NCBI GenBank assembly: GCA_035760685.1
Contig: DASTSM010000384.1
Location: 1-10,193, forward strand
Reading direction: 5' to 3'
Length of the DNA stretch: 10,193 nt
Source: ZC4RG20 sp035760685
Lineage (GTDB): Bacteria > Pseudomonadota > Gammaproteobacteria > Steroidobacterales > Rariloculaceae
Under the pieces are notes generated by a model. It was not told the DNA's origin. It made no database searches and was given only the letters and a program-made list of their open reading frames with translations. The position numbers were made by a program, and so were the translations under genes. Below are positions 5,434 through 10,193 of the stretch, in pieces. Every line of letters begins with the position of its first letter. Position 1 is the stretch's first letter.

Positions 5434-8400
5434 TCAGACGAAGTGCTTCGGATAGTGCACGGACACGGACTCGTCGCCGAGGAGCCGCGCGAGGCGCTCC
5501 CGGAGCTCGCGGGTCGGCCGCACGTTCCACTCCTCGCCGAGCGTGAGCAGCGCCTCGGCGGCCGGCCCTCGGTACTTGAGGCACACCTCGCACTTGCCGC
5601 GCGTGAACGGCTTCAGCAAGTCTTTGAGGGCCGGCACGAAATCGGGCCGGCTCTCGAGCCCGGACCAGACGATCGTGATGCGGCGGGCGTGCTCCTCGAT
5701 CTCGTCGTCCACCGAGCTCACGCGCTGCGCGCCGATGCGCCACGCGCCCAAGTAGTCGTCGAAGCGAAGCTGGCCGCGCACGACGAGCACGGCGTGCTTC
5801 GCGACGAGGTGTTTGCAGGACGCATAGACCTCGTCGAAGAGGCTGGCCTCGATGCGCTCGGTATCGTCGTCGAGCACGATCGAGACGCGATTGCCCCTGC
5901 GCCGCACGTCCATGACGACGCCCGCGAGCGTGACCTCGCGCCGCGCCGCATACGAATTCGCGCCGTCGGCGGGCAGCGAGCCCACGACGCCCGCGATCGG
6001 GCCGTTCGTGAAATGCTTGCAGTGCGCCGCGACCTCCTCGAACGGATGACCGGTCAGGTACAGGCCGAGGCTCTCGCGCTCGGCTTCGAGCCGCTCGCGC
6101 TTCGTCCACTCGCGCACGACCTCGAACTCGTGCTCGAGTCCCTCGCCCTCGTCGTCGCCGCCGAACAGCGCCCCCTGACCTCCGGCGAGCGCGTGCGCCG
6201 AGTGCTCGGCGAGACGCAGCGCGTCGGGAACCGCCTTCATGAGCGTCGCGCGGTTCGTGCCGAGACCGTCGAGCGCGCCCGCGCGCGCGAGCGCCTCGAG
6301 CACGCGGCGATTCAGCTTCTGCGAGTCGACCCTGCGGCAGAGGTCGAGCAGGCTCGTGAACGGTCCGCCGGCCTCGCGCTCCGCGACGATGGCGTCGACG
6401 GCCGCCTGGCCGACGCCCTTGACCGCGCCGAGCCCGTAGCTGATGCGCTTCGGCCCGGCGACCGTGAACGCGTGGGCCGAGCGGTTCACGTTCGGCGGAT
6501 CGAGCGCGAGCCCGAGCGCCGTGCACTCGTCCTTGAGCACGACGAGCTTGTCCGTGTTGTCCATGTCGGCCGTCATGACCGCCGCCATGAAGGCCGCGGT
6601 GTAGTGCGCCTTGAGCCACGCGGTCTGATAGGCGATCAGCGCGTAGGCGGCCGCGTGCGACTTGTTGAAGCCGTAGCCCGCGAACTTCTCCATGAGATCG
6701 AAGATGTGCGCCGCGATCTTCTCTTCGATGCCGCGCTCGACGGCTCCCGCGACGAAGATCGAGCGCTGCTTCGCCATCTCCTCGGGCTTCTTCTTGCCCA
6801 TCGCGCGACGCAGCAGATCCGCGCCGCCGAGCGAGTAGCCCGCGAGCACGCGCGCGATCTGCATGACCTGCTCCTGGTACACGATGACGCCGTAGGTCGG
6901 CTTCAGGACCGGCTCGAGCGAGGGATGGAGGTAATCGATGCCCGTGCGCGCGTGCTTGCGGCTGATGAACTCCTCGACCATGCCGGACTGGAGCGGCCCC
7001 GGCCGGAACAGCGCGTTCAGCGAGACGAGGTCCTCGAAGCGGTCGGGCTTCAAGCGCTTGATGAGATCGCGCATGCCGCGCGACTCGAACTGGAACACGG
7101 CCGTCGTGCGGCCGCGGTTCAGGAGCTCGTAGGCCTTCGGGTCGTCGACGGGCAGCGCGCCGACGTCGACGGGCGGGAGCCCATGCGCCGCGCGCTCGCG
7201 ATTGATCGTCGCGAGCGCCTTGTCGATGATCGTGAGCGTCTTGAGCCCCAGGAAGTCGAACTTCACGAGTCCGATGGCCTCGACGTCGTCCTTGTCGAGC
7301 TGGGTCAGGAGCCCCGCGCCCTGCTCGGCGTAGAGCGGCATGAACTCCGTCAGCGGCGCCGGCGCGATGACGACGCCGCCCGCGTGCGTGCCCGCGTTCC
7401 GCGCGAGGCCCTCGAGCCGGCGCGCCATGTCGACGAGCTCGCGCACCTCGTCTTCCGCTTCGTAGACCGTGCGGAGCTCCTCGCTCTCGGCGAGGGCCCG
7501 ATCGAGCGTCATGCCGAGCTCGAACGGGATCAGCTTCGCGATGCGGTCGACGTAGCCGTAAGGCATGCCGAAGACGCGGCCGACGTCGCGAACGACGGCG
7601 CGCGCCGCCATCGTGCCGTGCGTGATGATCTGCGAGACGCGGTCCCGGCCGTAGCGCTCGCCGACGTAGCCGATCACGCGGTCGCGTCCCTCGATGCAAA
7701 AGTCGATGTCGAAATCCGGCATCGACACGCGCTCCGGGTTCAGGAAGCGCTCGAACAGGAGGTCGTGCTCGATGGGATCGAGGTCCGTGATCTTGAGCGC
7801 GTACGCGACGAGGGAGCCCGCGCCCGAGCCGCGCCCGGGGCCGACCGGGATCGAGCTCTGCCTCGCCCAGTTGATGAAGTCCGCGACGATGAGGAAGTAG
7901 CCCTCGAAGCCCATCTTGCAGATGACGTCGAGCTCGCGCTCGAGGCGGGCGCGGTAGCCGGCCGCGTCGAGCGCCCCGTCGCCGCCCTTCGCGGCCGCCG
8001 CGGCGAGCCGCTCCTCGAGCCCTAAAGCCGCGCGCTCGCGCAGGTGCTCCTGCGCGCTCGCCCCGCCCGGCACGTCGAACGCGGGCAAGAATACCTGGCC
8101 GAGCTCGAGCTCGAGATTGCAGCGCATCGCGATCTCGAGCGTATTCGACAACGCCTCCGGCAGGTCCCTGAAGACCCGCTCCATCTCCGCGGCGGACTTC
8201 AGGAACTGCTCGTCCGAATGCAGCCGCGGCCGCCCCGCGTCCTCGAGCGTGCGGCCCTGGCCGATGCAGACGCGCGTCTCGTGCGCCTCGAAGTCGTCGC
8301 GCTCGAGAAAGCACACCTCGTTGGTCGCGACGATCGGCACCGCCGCATCGGCCGCGAGCCGGACCGCGGGCTCGAGGTACTCGGCCTCGCCCGCCCGGCC

Positions 8401-8919
8401 GAGGCGCTGGAGCTCGACGTAGAAGCGGGAGGGCATGCGCTCGCGCCATTCTGCGAGCGCGTCGCGCGCGCGCTCGGGCCGTCCCGCGACGAGCGCCTTG
8501 CCGACCTCGCCTTGCTGCGCGCCCGAGAGCGCGATGAGCCCTTCGAGCGCGGCCGGATCGAGCCACGCCTTCTGCAGCAGCGCGCGGCTTTGCATGCCCA
8601 AGCTCGTGTACGCCTTGGTGAGCAGCCGGCTCAGATTCTTGAAACCTTGCTTGCTCGTGCAGAGCAGGGTCAGCCGCGCGGGGTCGGCATCGGTCGGCGA
8701 CTCCGCGACCCAAACGTCGGCGCCGACGATGGGCTTGATGCCGCGCTCGAGTGCCGCCTTGTAGAACTTCACCATGGCCGAGACGTTGCCCTCGTCCGTC
8801 AGGGCCACGGCAGGCATGCCGGTACGCTCGAGGGCCTCGACGAGCGGATCGACGCGCACGACGCTGTCGACGAGCGAGTACTCGGTGTGAACGCGCAGAT
8901 GGACGAACGGCAGGGCCAC
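5434..8919 (-). CDS. dnaE: DNA polymerase III subunit alpha (replicative polymerase)
   Basis: DnaE is the polymerising subunit of the replicative holoenzyme. The product is 1161 residues, against 1160 in E. coli. The N-terminal PHP domain starts FVHLRVHTEYS (5-15). The palm carries the catalytic aspartates Asp404 and Asp406 in PDFDIDFC (401-408) and Asp555 in KFDFLGL. Further motifs are GPGRGSGAGSLVAY (360-373), FRPGPLQSGM (638-647), YQEQVM (681-686) and GYGFNKSHAAAYA (748-760). An internal clamp-binding motif QGALF is at 915-919, followed by the OB fold (about 990-1070) and the C-terminal tau-binding region. PHP metal-ligand positions are lost (Arg9 and Glu43 where active PHP domains have His), as in E. 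coli, so proofreading presumably depends on a separate epsilon subunit. The start is GTG, two bases after the lpxB stop with a poor ribosome-binding site, implying coupling. rnhB is missing between them. Confidence 0.98.
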   Translation of the reverse strand: MALPFVHLRVHTEYSLVDSVVRVDPLVEALERTGMPAVALTDEGNVSAMVKFYKAALERGIKPIVGADVWVAESPTDADPARLTLLCTSKQGFKNLSRLLTKAYTSLGMQSRALLQKAWLDPAALEGLIALSGAQQGEVGKALVAGRPERARDALAEWRERMPSRFYVELQRLGRAGEAEYLEPAVRLAADAAVPIVATNEVCFLERDDFEAHETRVCIGQGRTLEDAGRPRLHSDEQFLKSAAEMERVFRDLPEALSNTLEIAMRCNLELELGQVFLPAFDVPGGASAQEHLRERAALGLEERLAAAAAKGGDGALDAAGYRARLERELDVICKMGFEGYFLIVADFINWARQSSIPVGPGRGSGAGSLVAYALKITDLDPIEHDLLFERFLNPERVSMPDFDIDFCIEGRDRVIGYVGERYGRDRVSQIITHGTMAARAVVRDVGRVFGMPYGYVDRIAKLIPFELGMTLDRALAESEELRTVYEAEDEVRELVDMARRLEGLARNAGTHAGGVVIAPAPLTEFMPLYAEQGAGLLTQLDKDDVEAIGLVKFDFLGLKTLTIIDKALATINRERAAHGLPPVDVGALPVDDPKAYELLNRGRTTAVFQFESRGMRDLIKRLKPDRFEDLVSLNALFRPGPLQSGMVEEFISRKHARTGIDYLHPSLEPVLKPTYGVIVYQEQVMQIARVLAGYSLGGADLLRRAMGKKKPEEMAKQRSIFVAGAVERGIEEKIAAHIFDLMEKFAGYGFNKSHAAAYALIAYQTAWLKAHYTAAFMAAVMTADMDNTDKLVVLKDECTALGLALDPPNVNRSAHAFTVAGPKRISYGLGAVKGVGQAAVDAIVAEREAGGPFTSLLDLCRRVDSQKLNRRVLEALARAGALDGLGTNRATLMKAVPDALRLAEHSAHALAGGQGALFGGDDEGEGLEHEFEVVREWTKRERLEAERESLGLYLTGHPFEEVAAHCKHFTNGPIAGVVGSLPADGANSYAARREVTLAGVVMDVRRRGNRVSIVLDDDTERIEASLFDEVYASCKHLVAKHAVLVVRGQLRFDDYLGAWRIGAQRVSSVDDEIEEHARRITIVWSGLESRPDFVPALKDLLKPFTRGKCEVCLKYRGPAAEALLTLGEEWNVRPTRELRERLARLLGDESVSVHYPKHFV

Positions 8920-8921
8920 GT

Positions 8922-10088
8922 CTATCGCTTTGCTTCGAGGAGCTCCAGCACGGCGGCGGCGGCCGCATCGTCGGCCCCGCGCCTCAAGTCGCGATGGATG
9001 GAATGGAACGCATCATACCAACCCTCGCCGAGCCCTTCCCCGTCGAGCACGCTCTCGAGCGCGGGGCCGAGCACGTCCGCGCGGACATCTCCCTGGCGAA
9101 GCTCCGGCACGACGCGGCGGCCCGCGAGCAAGTTCGGCAGCGAGAAGTGCGGCAGCCGATCGACCCCCATGCGCCGCACGACGGCGTAGGTCAGCGACGA
9201 GAAGCGATACGCGACGACCATGGGCCGCTTCAGCAGCAACGTCTCGAGCGTCGCGGTTCCGGATGCCGTCAACACGGCGTCGGCCGCCGCGACGACGTCG
9301 CGCGCCCGCCCGGAAATCAGCGCGGGCGCTGGATCGAGCCGCTCCGCGCGCGCCTTCCGCTCGAACACCTCGGCCACGCGCGCGTTCGCGAGCGCGACGG
9401 CGACGCGCGTGCCGGGACGCCGCCGCTGCAGCCACGCGGCCGCCTCGACGAAAGGCTCCGCGAGCCGGCCGACCTCGCCGCGCCGGCTGCCCGGCAGCAG
9501 CGCGACGAGCGGCGTATCGCCCGATAGCCCGAGCGCCGCGCGCGCCGCTTCGCGATCGACGTCGAGCGGAATCGCGTCGGCCAGCGGATGGCCGACGAAC
9601 CGGGCATTCACGCCGTGCGCCTCGTAGAAGGCGACCTCGAACGGCAGCAGACACAGCACGAGATCCGCCGCGGCACGCATGGTCGCGACGCGCGACTGCC
9701 GCCACGCCCAGATCTGCGGGCTCACGTATTGAATCGTGCAGAGACCCGAGCGCTTGAAACGCGCCTCGACGGGCAAGTTGAAGTCCGGCGAATCGATACC
9801 GACGAACACGTCCGGCGGGTCGCGCTCGAGGCGGCGCAAGAGCTCGGCGCGGATCTTGAGCAGCCGCGGCAAGTGATGCAGGACCTCCGCGAGCCCCATG
9901 ACGGCGAGCTCCTCGGCCGGAAACCACGCCGTGCACCCGGCGGCGACCATCTGCTCGCCCGCAATCCCAAAGAACTCGGCGTCCGGCACGCGCCTTCGCA
10001 ACGCCGCAATGAGCCCGGCCCCGAGCGTATCGCCGGACCTCTCGCCCGCAACGAGCGCGATGCGGTAGCGGCGCGCTGCGTCATTCAT
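8922..10088 (-). CDS. lpxB: Lipid-A-disaccharide synthase
   Basis: LpxB is a GT19-family glycosyltransferase that joins UDP-2,3-diacylglucosamine to lipid X, giving the tetraacyl disaccharide of lipid A on the inner face of the cytoplasmic membrane. The product is 388 residues, against 382 in E. coli. Motifs are LVAGERSGDTLGAGLI (12-27), GIDSPDFNLP (97-106), YVSPQIWAWRQSR (121-133), FVGHPLAD (164-171), LLPGSRRGEV (197-206), ASGTATLETLL (275-285) and SLPNLLAGRRVVPEL (316-330). I chose the ATG at 10088 because the conserved IALVAGE follows it at the family distance. The frame stays open upstream to a TTG at 10172, but that stretch is encoded by the edge repeat and is not conserved. The gene is two bases from dnaE. 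lpxA, often immediately upstream, is not seen in the 105 bases that remain. Confidence 0.97.
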   Translation of the reverse strand: MNDAARRYRIALVAGERSGDTLGAGLIAALRRRVPDAEFFGIAGEQMVAAGCTAWFPAEELAVMGLAEVLHHLPRLLKIRAELLRRLERDPPDVFVGIDSPDFNLPVEARFKRSGLCTIQYVSPQIWAWRQSRVATMRAAADLVLCLLPFEVAFYEAHGVNARFVGHPLADAIPLDVDREAARAALGLSGDTPLVALLPGSRRGEVGRLAEPFVEAAAWLQRRRPGTRVAVALANARVAEVFERKARAERLDPAPALISGRARDVVAAADAVLTASGTATLETLLLKRPMVVAYRFSSLTYAVVRRMGVDRLPHFSLPNLLAGRRVVPELRQGDVRADVLGPALESVLDGEGLGEGWYDAFHSIHRDLRRGADDAAAAAVLELLEAKR

Positions 10089-10193
10089 CGGCGTGCATCG
10101 CCGTGCGCTGAGCGCTGCGAGCGCCGGTGGCAAGCGAAGGCTTGTGGGTTGGGAAGTCAGCGCCGGTGGCAAGCGAAGGCTTGTGCACTGGGA
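10081..10193 (-). CDS. Possible C-terminal tail of an upstream gene, 37 codons including stop
   Basis: One minus-strand frame is open from the window edge to a TGA at 10083-10081 that overlaps the lpxB start by eight bases (ATGAATGA). Such overlaps are common inside lpx operons. However, most of the tail is encoded by the 39-bp repeat and reads HKPSLATGA twice, with no resemblance to LpxA or another protein I know. The lpxB frame is equally open through the repeat, so openness alone is weak evidence. I give it low confidence. Confidence 0.2.
   Translation of the reverse strand, partial: PVHKPSLATGADFPTHKPSLATGARSAQRTAMHADE
10120..10193. repeat. 39-bp tandem direct repeat, two copies, continuing past the edge
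   Basis: A 27-base core occurs identically at 10120-10146 and 10159-10185. In the 35 bases that can be compared at a 39-base period, only three differ (10147-10149 against 10186-10188). Each core holds a hairpin, CAAGC-GAAG-GCTTG (10131-10144 and 10170-10183). The 39-base period is 13 codons. The second copy is cut by the window end, so the copy number is unknown. Confidence 0.9.

Noticed and set aside
4912..8025. Very long plus-strand reading frame (1037 codons) opposite lspA and dnaE
   Set aside because: It is antisense to a fully conserved dnaE, is rich in Arg, Ala, Asp, Glu and Leu with no recognisable motif, and is the expected product of strong G/C third-position bias.
5381..8968. 1195-codon minus-strand frame covering all of dnaE in another frame
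   Set aside because: Its translation is Arg/Gly/Ala-rich low complexity with no family signal, while the dnaE frame matches DnaE end to end.
10089..10172. Longer LpxB starting at the TTG at 10172
   Set aside because: The extra 28 residues are encoded by the tandem repeat and are absent from the family; the ATG at 10088 gives the usual distance to the conserved AGExSGD motif.
10120..10193. CRISPR-like direct repeats at the right edge
   Set aside because: The interval between the 27-base cores is only 12 bases and is itself partly shared between copies, which fits a 39-bp tandem repeat and not repeat-spacer units.

Overview
This window is a GC-rich, densely packed stretch of bacterial chromosome with every recognisable gene on the minus strand. 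Read in the direction of transcription (from high to low coordinates) the order is lpxB, dnaE, an lspA-type signal peptidase II gene, accA, tilS, pyrG and the first 111 codons of kdsA. A dnaE-accA-tilS-pyrG-kdsA order is typical of Gammaproteobacteria. lpxB and kdsA mean a Gram-negative cell making lipid A and Kdo. The KdsA N-terminus has the Cys-containing IAGPCVIES motif of the metal-dependent class, as in Xanthomonas and Betaproteobacteria, not the Asn-containing form of E. coli and Pseudomonas. A high-GC gammaproteobacterium outside the enteric and pseudomonad groups is my best guess; the genus cannot be told from this window.

Region by region. 10089-10193: the upstream edge holds two copies of a 39-bp tandem repeat, each with a small hairpin, running off the end. 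8922-10088: lpxB. 5434-8919: dnaE, starting two bases after lpxB with GTG; rnhB, which often lies between them, is absent. 4887-5384: a divergent lspA, apparently inserted between dnaE and accA. 4674-4886: a 213-bp gap with a reasonable sigma70-type promoter for accA. 3714-4673: accA. 2237-3694: tilS, with an unusual low-complexity linker. 1979-2236: a 258-bp gap with several hairpins, a candidate pyrG promoter and an inverted repeat lying over the predicted transcription start. 332-1978: pyrG. 1-335: kdsA, overlapping pyrG by ATGA and cut by the window edge.

The spacing suggests three transcription units: (lpxB-)dnaE-lspA, accA-tilS, and pyrG-kdsA. The contents are housekeeping: the lipid A disaccharide step, the replicative polymerase, lipoprotein maturation, the first step of fatty-acid synthesis, tRNA-Ile lysidine formation, CTP synthesis and Kdo-8-phosphate synthesis. 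Envelope biogenesis links several: AccA supplies malonyl-CoA for acyl chains, LpxB builds lipid A, KdsA makes the Kdo precursor, and PyrG makes the CTP needed to activate Kdo and to make phospholipids. I see no defence system, mobile element, CRISPR array or clearly novel multi-gene system. The items most worth a second look are the edge repeat, the divergent and displaced lspA, and the inverted repeat at the pyrG promoter.
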